Of a DNA stretch of 64,000 nt, positions 37,720 through 50,129 are shown in pieces (position 1 is the first letter of the stretch; the number at the start of each line of letters is the position of its first letter). The DNA is taken from contig NW_021163040.1 in NCBI RefSeq assembly GCF_004324835.1, positions 572,001 to 636,000 on the forward strand. Reading direction: 5' to 3'. The translations under genes were made by a program, and so were the position numbers. The notes below the pieces were generated by a model. The model searched no databases and was not told the origin of the DNA. It was given only the letters and a program-made list of their open reading frames with translations. The DNA comes from Dendronephthya gigantea. Its lineage: Eukaryota > Cnidaria > Anthozoa > Malacalcyonacea > Nephtheidae.

Positions 37720-38332
37720 GACGGACTGCAATGAAACAATACACGTTTAAATTCGTGATTTGCCATCACATGTATAGTTTTTTTCAATAACTTCGAAATT
37801 CATAGCATAGACATGCAGTAGTTAGTGATTGTGCTTGCATATGCAAACAGTGAAAGCTACTTGCCTTATCTTTTACAATATTATTTTTCTTGATTCTATT
37901 TTTGTTTCACGGACGCGGAATGATGTGTAGTCAATTATGTTGAGATATCTGTACATGTACATAATCTTTACATGGTTATATTTGGATGCAAACCAAATTT
38001 ATATTTGGATGCAAACCAAATTGAAAATACATACATACAATAATAAATGACATTACAAGAATAATGATAACTATCATAATAGTATGATACGTAAGTCGTG
38101 AATTATGACGGAACTACACCTTGTCCTGACGATACCGGATCTGATCTCAAGGTGCTATCTTGAAACAGATAAACGAATAAGCGTACATCAGTTTAACTTA
38201 TTTTAGCACTTCTCTATACCTCATCCAGTAAATCTACTCCCTAATTAACACTCACTAGCAATTTTTTAATTAAAATTTCTTGATCTAATTTAATGGTTCA
38301 AAGCAATCAAATTTGATTATTTCTGCAACATT
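37720..38332. other. convergent 3' flank
   Basis: 3' UTR of the ARF gene. A 21-22-bp unit (TATATTTGGATGCAAACCAA) is tandemly doubled at 37977-38022. No gene. Confidence 0.5.
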
Positions 38333-39009
38333 TCAACGTGGACTTCCACATTGTTTGGATTGGTCATTACTAAGCACTCCGGTGCTCATACAACGTTTAA
38401 CTGGCGGCAAAGATGAAGTGCCATCCGTAGCATTTCCGTACCGAAGAATATTTGGAAACTCTTTCATGCCGCATCCGTGAAACAAATTGGAACATTCCAA
38501 TCTACGGAATAATTTAGATTTGAAAAATTTGTGCTCAAATGAGCTTAAAGCATTAACTATAGGCCTAGGTGGGATGTTATACATAGTGCTTTTCGCACCC
38601 GGCGGCGAGAAAAACTATAGTGTGATGTCGATGCGCCACAATTCTGCCTATAAGTTCGGTCTTCTAGCTTTCCCTCCTTTCAGTAAAACGTGTAATGTGA
38701 AGTGCGGATCTTCGTACAACGGAATTAAACAATGTGTGATAGCTTTTTTAATTAATCGTTTTATGTTATATATAAGTGCGCAAGAACAGTAATAAAAAGT
38801 TGGTACGTCGTATATTGTTCTGACATTTCATGTTGGTGTGCAAATCAAGTTGTCCTAAGTGACTTAAAGTATTTCATCTGCAAAGCCTGGAGCATTAGCT
38901 ATCTAAACAATTGTGGGAATTGGTAAAGTCGAAGGAGGACAATATTCCAGATAACCCTCTGTTTTGTATCGTTTCGCCATACTATCACAAAAACGGTTTT
39001 TCTTATGAC

Positions 39010-39105
<96 letters not shown>

Positions 39106-40649
39106 GTATATGTATATATATATATGTTTTGAAACAACGGTTTTCGCACGGCAACAGGCATCCCGCTTTGGGACAAGCAAATTTCAACAAAAGTACAAAC
39201 TTAGTGAAACTATCGTGTACTTAGTCTTAGACTTTAATAGTGGCTGCTATTTTTTGGCGTATTTTGTTAAAGAGATGTTTATATTTTTATTATTCATGTT
39301 TAAACACCGTCGATGTATGTTCCACATATAATTTTCTTGCCAACCTTGGCATACTACTTCTAATCCTTCTAATCTATAGTAGCTATATAATTATAAACAA
39401 TTATTCCCCGATAATCACCAAGCCTAAGGCGAATAATTGTTTTAGTATTTTTGCACAAGTGAATTGACACAAGAACTGCATTTGTTCGCATATCTCTTTG
39501 GAAGAAACTTCCACAAAACGGCTAGCCGCCATTTTGAAATTTGTTATAATTATTCACCTGAAGGTGAATGTAACAGCATCATACGTCAAATTTGCCCAAT
39601 TAGAAAGTAGGATTTGTTATATTCACTTGTGCAAAAATACTAAACTGTAATATATGACATACGAGCGGTTAAGATATAGCTATAGAGATTGGCGAGAGTT
39701 TTTCTTTTTCTTCCTCTTATCTTATGGCATTACGCTTTATCCTGTTTTTTAGCCGCGTTTACACCAGAGGCCTAGAACTGAACAAGATAGAACAGGACCC
39801 AAAACACGCCGAATAGTGTTAATACTAGTATGGATCCTATACAAATCGTGCTATTAAGTTCAAAATTTGTCAGGACTAGGTAAAGCCCGTTCACATTACA
39901 AAAATCATGCTCCAATCCAGGTCACCTTTTAATGTCGGTCTGAATTTTGTGGCCTACACCATGAAGGTCCAGGCCTGGTCTAGGCGGGATAAACAACGTT
40001 CACACCTAGGCCTGGGGGCTAGGTCTGGTCCAGGCCATGTCAAACACGTAGTGTAAACGCGGCTTTTGCGAAATATTTCCGGGAGTGGTGATATTTTCCG
40101 AGCCGAGGGCATGGTGTACTTACCGAAAAGATCATTGTGAGCTTGTAGCATCGCAGCCCTAATATGCGCGGTAATTTGAACGCGAGAAATTTTTCGGCAA
40201 TTTGTCAACATGGTTTGTAGTTGTGGAATAGGCCCACATACTGTATTCGGCCTAATATACCGCTTCGTAAATCGGTAAAAGTACTGGAACAAGGCGTAAA
40301 ATATATTACCGTCGAACGTATTTTACCTGTACTTCAATATTTTATGTTTTCTGTATGTCTTTCGTCGAGAATACGGTGTATTTCGTCGCCAGAATCGGTC
40401 ACTTCTTGTCCTTGATTTCACATTATTCCCGTCATTTTTGTCCCTGCGCGTGGTCTCGCGTGATTTTCGGGAATCGTACTCACCGATGAAGCGAGTATGT
40501 TGAGAGTTTATGTTCAGATGAAGAAGATAAGATTGTTGAATGAAGAAGCCAAAATGATGCCTATCAACACTGTCCCTATCAATGTTGTGTCTTCCTAACC
40601 AGATGCGATATTTTTCAGTAAAGTATTGAACTATCGCGTAACCCGCCAT
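38333..40649 (-). CDS. unrecognised gene, probable 5' exons and probable terminal exon
   Basis: I do not recognise this protein. Exon 1 (40649-40484) starts [20 protein letters not shown], ends QHTRFI and a GTGAGT donor in phase 1. Exon 2 (40240-40124) fits that phase after a TACAG acceptor, encoding [14 protein letters not shown] and [15 protein letters not shown], and ends at a GTAAGT donor. A probable last exon (38614-38333) follows a CTATAG acceptor and reads [11 protein letters not shown], then [18 protein letters not shown] and a tail ending KQCGSPR. Exon 2 ends in phase 1 while the last exon starts in phase 0, so at least one more exon is missing from the model, or the last exon belongs elsewhere. 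No signal peptide, helix bundle or motif is evident. The intron holds two MITEs and an AT microsatellite. The gene is divergent from the Crk-type gene. Confidence 0.5.
39012..39126. repeat. AT dinucleotide microsatellite
   Basis: (TA)n pure to about 39099, then interrupted by G to 39126. Confidence 0.95.
39441..39644. mobile_element. MITE, 204 bp
   Basis: Perfect 24-bp terminal inverted repeats beginning TTTAGTATTTTTGCACAAGT. No ORF of note inside. It lies in the intron of the unrecognised minus-strand gene. Confidence 0.85.
39751..40064. mobile_element. MITE, 314 bp
   Basis: Inverted ends AGCCGCGTTTACACYA, with further GGCC/CCAGG-rich internal inverted motifs. A related terminus (GTGTAAACGGGGCT) ends the repeat near 9311. 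It lies 60 bp downstream of the exon 2 donor of the minus-strand gene. Confidence 0.75.
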
Positions 40650-41579
40650 ACTATCGCCATAACCGTGAATTCAACCATGGGCATGGCAACGAAAACGATA
40701 TTCCTCGATCGCTAAGTATCGGGATTTTTTCGTGTTTGGTTTTTTCAGTTATTCTGTTCCTATGCGAGCTCATTTAGTCACTTGAATGTGGGACGATGAC
40801 TAGCCTCCGCACCCTGCAAATCATGCACGCCATTTAGAAGCAAAAGTCGGATTTTTCCAACAATACAAAAGCACTGGCGCTGGTCTTTCAACTCCAGCCA
40901 AATTAGCATTCTAGTTTACATGGAGCTCAGTGTTCTAACCTCAACTAAAATTTGGATAACAGCTATTGGTGGAATTTTAGTTTTCAAATTGCTGAATGTT
41001 CAACCTCGTACTTGCATGCCTGAATGTATTAATTGATACGCGGATTCCAGTCTTTCTTGAAAGAATTAGGAAACTGCCCGCGTACGTGCGAAGTCAATAA
41101 AAAAAATGAATTGAAATTCAGAAGTTAGATATTTGTTACCAAGTTATGCAAGTGTTATGCTGCATGAAATCCGCGCGTATATATTGACCAATACTTTGTG
41201 TGGTGCTGCACACCTTTCGGAACATAGTTTGGTGTATGAATTAAACATGCATGTTCTCAAGCATTAACATGGATGACGAGAATTTTCATATTATAATTTC
41301 GGAATAGGGAATTTTACTTGCAAGAGAACGCGGAAATTTTTTTCTATAGTCAGCCTGTCGACATGTTTATATACGTGCGCGTGCACATGATTTATGCCAA
41401 ATGTTTTGACACATGCGAAACGGACCTTTGCTCCACTGCGTTTGACCGAACCAAACTCTTAGTTATGATATCCGGATCAGGACAACAACTACGAACAAAT
41501 ATCATACGAAGAAAAACCAATGTGTAGATGCATTCTGCAGAATTATAAAAAGCAGCTATCCAGTTGTAACAGAACGCCA

Positions 41580-43746
41580 ATGGATTACCCCAATTTACAC
41601 AACTTTCGGTGAGGCATTCCTTGACTGATTGCATGTTCTCGGCTCAATATCATATACTTCCTATATCTTGTCTTTAATAGTTGTATTTGTCAAAAAAAGC
41701 AACAATATATATTGTTCTTAATTCGTATAGTTGGTATCACAGTGACATCAACGGAGCCAATACGGAAAAGTTATTACAAGGCAAACTACCTGGGACGTAT
41801 TTGGTTCGGGACGACTGGAGTCCAACTGATAATGCGGTCTTGTGTGTGCGGTAAGCGATATTTGTAGAATAAGTTCACTTACATCCATGCGGAAAGAATG
41901 GTCTATATATTATATATAGCATTACTAGCCCCCAAAGCGTTGGCTTTGAATCGAATTAAATATCATGAAGTTTATACAAATACGCATGCGGGACTTTTAA
42001 CTTCATTTTAGCCTTTATATATCTGTAACATTTTCTTGTTTAGTGCTCTACATAAAATTGTTTTCCCGCTGTAGGAAAAAAGCCTTTGTCTAGTACATCT
42101 CAAGAGCCAGTGACACTACATAACCTGTTCTTATAGTTTGAGAACAACATTTAGCAAAAAAAGTAAAGATACAGGGCTCGCTAAGTTTTCTTATATAGTG
42201 ACTATAATAAAGAGTTAAAGATGCACCGAATCTACGAGTCACGCGGATGTGTTGTTATATAAAAACAGCCGCTATATGTTTTTGGAAACGCAGCCTAGTG
42301 ATGAAGTATTAATGAGCCAAAAAGAAATTCTTCGATAATCACTGAAATATTTCTTCTTTTAAATTTCAGAGAAAACGATAAAGTAAGCCAGTACAGGATT
42401 AAAAACGAGGGTGATCATTACAACTTTGGGGGGAAAACATTTGCAGACATTCCGTCGATAATAAAATTTTACAAAAGCCATTTGCTTCATACAACAACTC
42501 TGACGGATGCTGTAAGTATGTTTATATCACGATTGATTCGAGTTTTCATCGCGCAAAGACAAATATAATGATATAATGTGATGATAACTGAATAAAATAT
42601 AACTGTAAATGACCACGAAAATAATTAAAATTCGGAAAAAAAATTCTGCCATTTGGTGAATAGGTTTTACCAAACCTCCTTTTGGATGCACTTGTCTTTC
42701 TGTACAATATAGTTTGAACATGCACATATAGCTGAAATATTAAATTTTCACTCACTGCATGGAGTTTATACAGGCACTAATTTGGAACTTTATAAGTGTA
42801 CGATACCGCACCGGCACCGCCAAGTGTAGGTTCGATTCCTGCTTGAAAACCGATACTTGACACATCTCAATTTCTCAGCTGCTAATTCCTGGCTTGCATT
42901 TGACTAATAAACTTTGTAATAATATTTATAATTATTTATGATTATAGGTTGAACAAGAATGGAAAGTTGTTGCTTGTTTTAATTTTGATGGAAAGGTATC
43001 TAAGTGTTTACATGTCAGCATGTATTTTCATGTTTAGCCTTTACACCAAAATGTAGTTTAACATCCAATAGGGTCGCATTTAAGTTTTAGCGAGCAATTT
43101 GTATATAGCTACCACCTACTGAAAATTCTTTTAATCAACCATGCATGCAGATCTGCGTATAAGTATACTTTCCCATTAATACATGCATGCTGTATACTGA
43201 AAAACTTTCCTATAATATCAGAATATATATCCTATATATCCAAACTCATCTCGGGTGGGTGCGAGAGACTGCATAGATGAGGATAGACTTACCGGCGCCC
43301 GGAGCAAAATAGTTTTCCAACAGAATAGAGTAAAAGTGAAGTATAAGAACATGCGAATGCATGCAGTCTCGAGTGCCGTTATATGGTTTGAAAAACGGTC
43401 GTTCGTCGATGATGATCTAGAGACTCCCCGAAGGTATGCAAGGAACATTCCTAAGCGCCTATACGTTCCAGGCTGATATTTCTACATTCAAAAGAAGGGG
43501 GTGAAATATGAGTATTTCGAGGTAATTTAGATTTTATTTCGGAAACTTACATTACGTAACTTCGCAAAATTGGATAAGCAAGCATGCGCATCTGAATTTC
43601 AGGATCCCGACGACCTGTCATTCCAAAAAGGGGAAGTTTTAACAATCGTCAGCAAAGATGAGGAATCCTGGTGGACAGCGGAGAATAAATATGGACAACG
43701 AGGGTCAATACCTGTTCCTTTTGTACGATTTGTTCATTGTTCGTAA
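41580..43746 (+). CDS. Crk-type SH2-SH3 adaptor
   Basis: Five exons join to 160 residues: 41580-41608, 41731-41850, 42370-42511, 42948-42995 and 43603-43746. Exon 1 is only 29 bp (MDYPNLHNF) and splits the Arg codon before WYHSDI. The SH2 domain shows GTYLVRDD (phosphotyrosine-binding Arg in FLVR position), SQYRIK and a C-terminal LHTTTLTDA, matching Crk. The SH3 domain reads WKVVACFNFDGK, DDLSFQKGEVLTIV, SWWTAEN and RGSIPVPFV, the last like the MIPVPYV of Crk. Crk adaptors link tyrosine-phosphorylated p130Cas and paxillin to C3G and DOCK180 in the cytoplasm. The protein stops eight residues after IPVP, so there is no linker or second SH3; it resembles CRK-I. A 2.6-kb element sits 46 bp after the stop codon. 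Confidence 0.92.
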
Positions 43747-43791
43747 AAAAACAAAAAACGTAAAATGTGCGAGTCACTGCGCATGTGGGGA

Positions 43792-46395
43792 AACAAGGGC
43801 AGATTTCGTTCTAAGCCAATCAGCGCGTTTGTTGACATTTTTGCTCTCCGCCAATCAGAATGCTTGAAAATAAAAATTGTAAACAAAAGGAGCGAGAAAA
43901 TATTGCCGTATTCTAAGGCATCCGTGAGCCAGAATATTTACTTTTTATATTCGAAACCGAAAGAATGCAATAAAACATAAATATATCTTGAATTTTGCCG
44001 TGGGGTTTTTTAAATTTCAAAACATAACGTGAAATATCGACGTTTGAATTACTGCAATGATGGCGCTCTATGGCTGCAATATATCGTTAATATATCGATA
44101 AATTATTTGGGGAATAATGTCGGTTTCCTCTCAGGATTCTCCTTTCCGTCTCATGTTTTCATTTCAGTTCTGAATAATGCTACTTGGAATGAGTTGGATC
44201 TTTGGGACAATGAAAACACCATGATATAAATAATAACCATTGTTCGGAGCTTGCTAAGATGTTTTTTCACGCTCAGTGGACATTCTGTCAGAACATATGG
44301 CACTGTTTACGCAATAGTAGAGATTCACAGCACCAGCATCCCTGCATATCACCTCAAAGGCATTGGGATCCATTTCTGGTTGGGAAAAATTACCAATGTG
44401 AGACTTGATTTTTCTAAGATCATCACTGAAATTTCTTGAGCAGTGAAGAATAATCATCTGCAGAGAGAAATACACTGTCAACTCTTTGGCACTCTTTGTC
44501 TGCAACATCCAATATTTTTCCTGTATAAAAATCTTGATTGTTGATGGTATTTGCTTGGCTGCATGGGTGTTAAAGTTATTGTTGTTGTGTCACTTGTTTG
44601 GCTCTATGATGCTTCTTGGTTAAGTGCTTGATCTTCTACATTATGTTGACTTTCAGCAACCTTATCAGTGGCTATAATTATATCACCGGCCTGGCTATTA
44701 GCTTGTTCTTGCTTCTCATTCGATTTTTGGCTGGATTCAAGGTGATGAATGGATGTAGTACCAGTACATTCAGGATTATAACATGCATCTGCAGCAGAGT
44801 ATAGTAAAGTACAGTAAGTTAGCTATAATTATTATATTAATTTACCATAATTAACCTGTTGGAGGGTGGAAGGGAGGTGTATAGGATTACTTATATAATT
44901 TTATATTATAATGAATGTAACTCTCAATTTAATTATACATCTGGAGGTAGTGCCCATTCCTGGGTACCATGCCATTATGCCAATTTCATTTAGATAATTG
45001 TGTGAAGCCTAGGCACCAGAAAAAGTGCCAGCACAATTGCCGGGCACTCAATCAGAACACAGCCTTAATTCCTCAAACTTCATCTGAATGCCTAATCTTA
45101 TATTGTGATCTATGATCAAGTAAATTGTAAATTATTTGTGATGCTACTAATTGTAACCTAGTAGTGTAATGTAGTAGGTAGAGAGTAAGGTGGGCGAAGA
45201 TGATGGGGAAAAGGGGAAGGAATGTGTGGGGGATGAGAGTTATAATTAAATTATAATTAAATTGAGAGTTACATTCATTATAATATAAAATTATATAAGT
45301 AATCCTATACACCTCCCTTCCACCCTCCAACATGTTAATTATGGTAAATTAATATAATAATTATAGCTAACTTACTGTACTTTACTATACTCTGCTGCAG
45401 ATGCATGTTAATCCTGAATGTACTGGTACTACATCCATTCATCACCTTGAATCCAGCCAAAAATCGAATGAGAAGCAAGAACAATCTAATAGCCAGGCCG
45501 GTGATATAATTATAGCCACTGATAAGGTTGCTGAAAGTCAACATAATGTAGAAGATCAAGCACTTAACCAAGAAGCATCATAGAGCCAAACAAGTGACAC
45601 AACAACAATAACTTTAACACCCATGCAGCCAAGCAAATACCATCGACAATCAAGATTTTTATACAGGAAAAATATTGGATGTTGCAGACAAAGAGTGCCA
45701 AAGAGTTGACAGTGTATTTCTCTCTGCAGATGATTATTCTTCACTGCTCAAGAAATTTCAGTGATGATCTTAGAAAAATCAAGTCTCACATTGGTAATTT
45801 TTCCCAACCAGAAATGGATCCCAATGCCTTTGAGGTGATATGCAGGGATGCTGGTGCTGTGAATCTCTACTATTGCGTAAACAGTGCCATATGTTCTGAC
45901 AGAATGTCCACTGAGCGTGAAAAAACATCTTAGCAAGCTCCGAACAATGGTTATTATTTATATCATGGTGTTTTCATTGTCCCAAAGATCCAACTCATTC
46001 CAAGTAGCATTATTCAGAACTGAAATGAAAACATGAGACGGAAAGGAGAATCCTGAGAGGAAACCGACATTATTCCCCAAATAATTTATCGATATATTAA
46101 CGATATATTGCAGCCATAGAGCGCCATCATTGCAGTAATTCAAACGTCGATATTTCACGTTATGTTTTGAAATTTAAAAAACCCCACGGCAAAATTCAAG
46201 ATATATTTATGTTTTATTGCATTCTTTCGGTTTCGAATATAAAAAGTAAATATTCTGGCTCACGGATGCCTTAGAATACGGCAATATTTTCTCGCTCCTT
46301 TTGTTTACAATTTTTATTTTCAAGCATTCTGATTGGCGGAGAGCAAAAATGTCAACAAACGCGCTGATTGGCTTAGAACGAAATCTGCCCTTGTT
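43792..46395. mobile_element. foldback (giant inverted repeat) DNA element, MULE-like
   Basis: The left arm 43792-44937 and right arm 45252-46395 are inverted copies of about 1145 bp around a 314-bp spacer. I counted only about five differences, one of them a 2-base indel near 44776. Ends read AACAAGGGCAGATTTCGTTC. The flanks carry an exact 10-bp direct repeat CATGTGGGGA (43782-43791 and 46396-46405). Long inverted arms with a 9-11-bp duplication fit Mutator-like foldback elements. No transposase was found. Each arm holds a broken ORF (right arm, plus strand, about 45400-46020) with pieces ANTIDNQDFYTGKILDVADK, EVICRDAGAVNLYYCVNSAI and SKLRTMVIIYIMVFSLSQR. These resemble the start of a dispersed cnidarian ORF family that I know only by recollection. 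Confidence 0.88.
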
Positions 46396-46405
46396 CATGT
46401 GGGGA

Positions 46406-47738
46406 GCTTGTGTCAAACATGCATATACACATGCAGACCTTTTATAAACTTTAACTTGACACAACACGTATTTTTAAGAACCTTACAATTGAAATGAGAT
46501 TGGTAAAAATTCTCAACATTAATAATGTTGCTGACAACTGTATACCAAATTAGCCAATATGTAATTGCGATATGTAATGACTATTGGAATTGCGGAAAGG
46601 AATAATGTGAGTGCAAACAGAAGGTGTTAAAAATGAAAACATTAATGAAAATTCCATGATAAAAAAGTAACTTTTTTTTTAAACTAATTTCAATATATGT
46701 AGCTATACTATGCATGGATTTCCAATTGCAATCAGCTTTGTTTATGTCTCTAATGCAGTGAAACGCGTACCGTCAATTTCATCTGATATGCAAATTTACA
46801 AATTTTAGGAATAACATAGTAGAAATTGTATTATGGTGTTAGAATAATTCCTTGTGAAAACAGCGCGGCGAAGAAAATTTTCATTTTGGCGACAATTGTA
46901 TGCCCTTGCAGGTGGCTCGTAAGGCATGCATATTTATATGTTAATATATAGCCATTTGGATCCATTTGGTAAAAGGCACTGCATGTGTATATAGTATCCT
47001 TCTGCATGTGTGCTATCCATTTCTTTCTGTATATCAACGTATAGCCGGCACTTATATTAAAATTAACAGAGCTGATTTCATAAAAAGAAACAGTGTTCTT
47101 CCTCAGTTATCATTTAGTTATCAAAATTATTTAAGCTAAAGCATGAGAACAACCAGAATGCAAGAGCATGAGAACAACTTTCGGTGCCTGAGACCACATG
47201 AGACGGAGTAGGGAAGATGTAATTATATAAAATTATATAATGAAATATTTACGTTATTCGCAATTTTCAATTAAGTCACTTTAACACGGTTAATAATTTA
47301 TAACAGTTAGAATATTCATTTGACGCGAAAATAAATAGTAATAACGTAAGTGAAGAGCACCAATTAATAACGGAAAAACGCAGAGTCAGAGAGGCAAGAG
47401 CACAGTGGGTTTTCAAGATTGACAACGATTTCCTTTGATGGATGCATGCATGCATGATATTTTGAAATGATTTATGGTTCTTAAAAATCGATGAATTTAT
47501 GCCGGATTATCCATCCTTATCTTTAATCAGTTGAAATTAAGTTACGAAATTGACATTTTTCCGGGAACAAAAGCGATATGCATGTTAAATATTTAATCGA
47601 CCTCCGCTGAAGCTGGGAACAAAATTAATACATAACAGCTTGGCTTGAAGCTCAGAAATCTTAATGTGACTTAGGCCTAGTTGAATTAACAATTAAGCTT
47701 GTAGCGAGGTTCCATCTCAATCGTCGTCTTCTAAAAAC
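46406..47738. other. intergenic between the foldback element and the GPCR gene
   Basis: Left part is presumably the displaced 3' flank of the Crk-type gene; right part is the GPCR upstream region. I see no gene or obvious repeat beyond TGCATGCATGCATG at 47444-47456. Confidence 0.45.
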
Positions 47739-48707
47739 ATGGTCAAACTAAATTTAACAGACAATTATTTACCATCTCGAGAATTTTTTATTAATATGGC
47801 AGCACTTCAATGTCTTAGCATGATAGTTGGGGTCATCGGCAACATAATGGTAATACTTTATAACTCTTTCGGGGTCAATGCCAAGTCGCCCACGACGTAT
47901 TTTGTGACGAGCTTAGCAATTGCGGATTTATTGGTTTGCTCAACTTACTATCCAATATTGTCCATCGAATATTCATCCATTGCTGCGGGTGAACGCAATA
48001 TCAAACACGCATTATTTTGCGAGATTGCGTCTACGGTTACGTGCGCCGGTGTCGCTTTATCGATAGCCAATCTGTTGGCGATAACCACCGACAGATATAT
48101 CTATGTAAGCCGCCCGTTAAAGTATCCCATGATAATGACTTGGAGAAAAACTTACATCATACTATCTATCATTTGGTTTGCCGCTGTAGTAAACGTCAAC
48201 TTTGTATATTTCTCAGCCGGCAAGCCTGATACGCACATACTTTACTGTAGAACCTCTTTGGTCTCCTTTACTTTTTTCTTCACCCTCAATGTATCTGCAC
48301 CGCTATCTGGAGTGCTGATTTTCAATTATAAAATTTACAACGTCGCAAGAAAACAGAGGAGAAGAATTGACAGAGAAAGTATATCATCTTCGTACGCTGG
48401 TAATCAAGAGACATCAAGCGGCAGAACTGCCAGAAGGCGAACTTACACGCAGCAGTTGAAACAGATTAAAACGTTCGGATTTATCGTCCTCGCGTTGTTG
48501 CTCTGTATCATTCCGACCGTTATTGTCAATGGTATTCAGATATTCTGCAAGTATTGTGTTCCGACAAGTGTATATATTGCTAGTGGTAGCATATTTGTAG
48601 CCAACTCTGCCGTTAATCCAATCATCTACACCGTTCGAAGCAGAGAATACAGGTTAGCGTTTCGACGATTTTACTACAAAATCACTAACAGGAATTTCGA
48701 AAGCTAA
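47739..48707 (+). CDS. intronless class A (rhodopsin-like) GPCR
   Basis: A single 322-residue ORF shows seven hydrophobic helices and class A landmarks: GNIMVILYN (TM1), LAIADLLV (TM2 with Asp2.50), a Cys at FCEIAS (TM3) paired with LYCRTS in loop 2, DRY in ITTDRYIYVSRPLKYP, a TM6 with CIIP in place of CWLP, and NSAVNPIIY (NPxxY) in TM7. An N-glycosylation site (NLTD) lies in the short N-terminus. Loop 3 is basic and Ser-rich (RKQRRRIDRES). Single-exon receptors of this kind are expanded in cnidarians, loosely like melanocortin, adenosine or amine receptors; the ligand cannot be told from the sequence. An in-frame helix set and a clean start in GTCAAACTAA context support the start. Confidence 0.95.
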   Translation: MVKLNLTDNYLPSREFFINMAALQCLSMIVGVIGNIMVILYNSFGVNAKSPTTYFVTSLAIADLLVCSTYYPILSIEYSSIAAGERNIKHALFCEIASTVTCAGVALSIANLLAITTDRYIYVSRPLKYPMIMTWRKTYIILSIIWFAAVVNVNFVYFSAGKPDTHILYCRTSLVSFTFFFTLNVSAPLSGVLIFNYKIYNVARKQRRRIDRESISSSYAGNQETSSGRTARRRTYTQQLKQIKTFGFIVLALLLCIIPTVIVNGIQIFCKYCVPTSVYIASGSIFVANSAVNPIIYTVRSREYRLAFRRFYYKITNRNFES

Positions 48708-49246
48708 CTGTCATATAACAGGACGAAAGTAATTTCATTGCATGCATGTCTACAACATTTTGTTTCAGCTCTATATCCTTGCATGTTCCTTTGAGTAAAA
48801 AAGCTGGTGATATTCGCATTGTGATTTATTGTTATTTGCTATATTCTTTCGAATTTATCATCAGAATTACCGTTATACTGGCAATGGTAATCATGCGAAT
48901 TGCTTAGATAGATGAGTTAGATTATATAGTTGGAATATTACTGAGACATAAGGGTTCTTCAAGACGTGTCCATGCAACTATATTTTTGCATGTATGAACT
49001 TTATGGACCTTATGACTCGCCTTACGAACTAGTCACGACTTGTTGAAATAAACAGTTGCAAAGTTAACCGCTTTTAATTTGTTCGCCAATAGTACATCGT
49101 TCAATGTTGGCTAACTTGGCTTCTTTCTTTTCGGAAATAAATTATTACTGAAATTTTCTATTTATTACTCGTGGTTAATGTGTGATGCGTCGGAGCTCAA
49201 TAAGGAATGCGCTATATAAAGCCTGTGTAAACGTCATGATGATATA

Positions 49247-49477
49247 CAGGGTGTCCCCAAACCCCCCAAATTATTGAAATCACCTAACAGTATTGTTAAA
49301 ATTTGAATGACTTGTTCGCGAATTTTTGCTCCTGGGGATTAACACAACTTATAAACTGATGATGGTAAATAGGCCTACAAAAATTTAAAATTTTCTAGAG
49401 AAATTAAAATAAAATTTTCATTGTGCCTTATTGTAATATAGGTATTTAAATAGTTGCGTTTTTTTTGAGACACCCTG
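49247..49477. mobile_element. mariner-like MITE, 231 bp
   Basis: Ends CAGGGTGTCCCC and CAGGGTGTCTC (inverted), flanked by TA. The right end continues AAAAAAAACGCAACTATTTAAA, like the 50773 element. Tc1/mariner-type TA duplication. Confidence 0.75.
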
Positions 49478-50129
49478 TATGTGCAGGGTGTTGAAATAGA
49501 TGCAGCTCGTAATTTCATCTAAAATTAACATAGCATGTTCTAAGAGCACAAAGTTTAGGTGCCGGCTTTAACAAATATGTCGAGTTTGGGAAAGATTCGA
49601 CCAATAGGAATCAAGATCGTGTGGCTAATTTAGGAGGCAAATTGGAAACAGAATTTTCTCCACGGCTATTGTCCATGTAGCCGAAGAACTCTTAATTCAA
49701 AACGGCAAGGATTCAGAAAAAAAGCTGATTGCGTGAGTAAATTATTTTAAAATGACTTCATGCCGCAGGCTGAAGCAGACGGGTGAGTAAATATTAATAG
49801 CTATGTTTACGTTGAAATGATCTGCAATTACAATATGTTTAGATTTGAGCTTGGCGTGTTCAATTCTTCTCTTTGAATTGTCGACGATTCCTAGCCATAT
49901 ATTTGTAGGTGTTCTGCTTATTTATTGCAAGCGCCCATGCATTCTATGACATTTTTGCCCAATTTTTTGTAATGTTATATCATTCATCGCTTGATTTGGT
50001 ACCATAATTTTGTTTTATCTTCAATTTCAGCATAGCAATTTCGACGAAACCGTTCATAATCTGCATTTGTCATAATTTGCATTTGTTCATAATCTGCATG
50101 TCTCATGCTTTGGAAAGCACGGGTCTATA

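Noticed and set aside
42800-42845. GGTTCGATTCCTGC resembling a tRNA B box
   Set aside because: No box A or cloverleaf at the right distance.
44029-46158. Pairs of identical ORFs on opposite strands
   Set aside because: They are mirror images made by the inverted arms of the foldback element, not duplicated genes.
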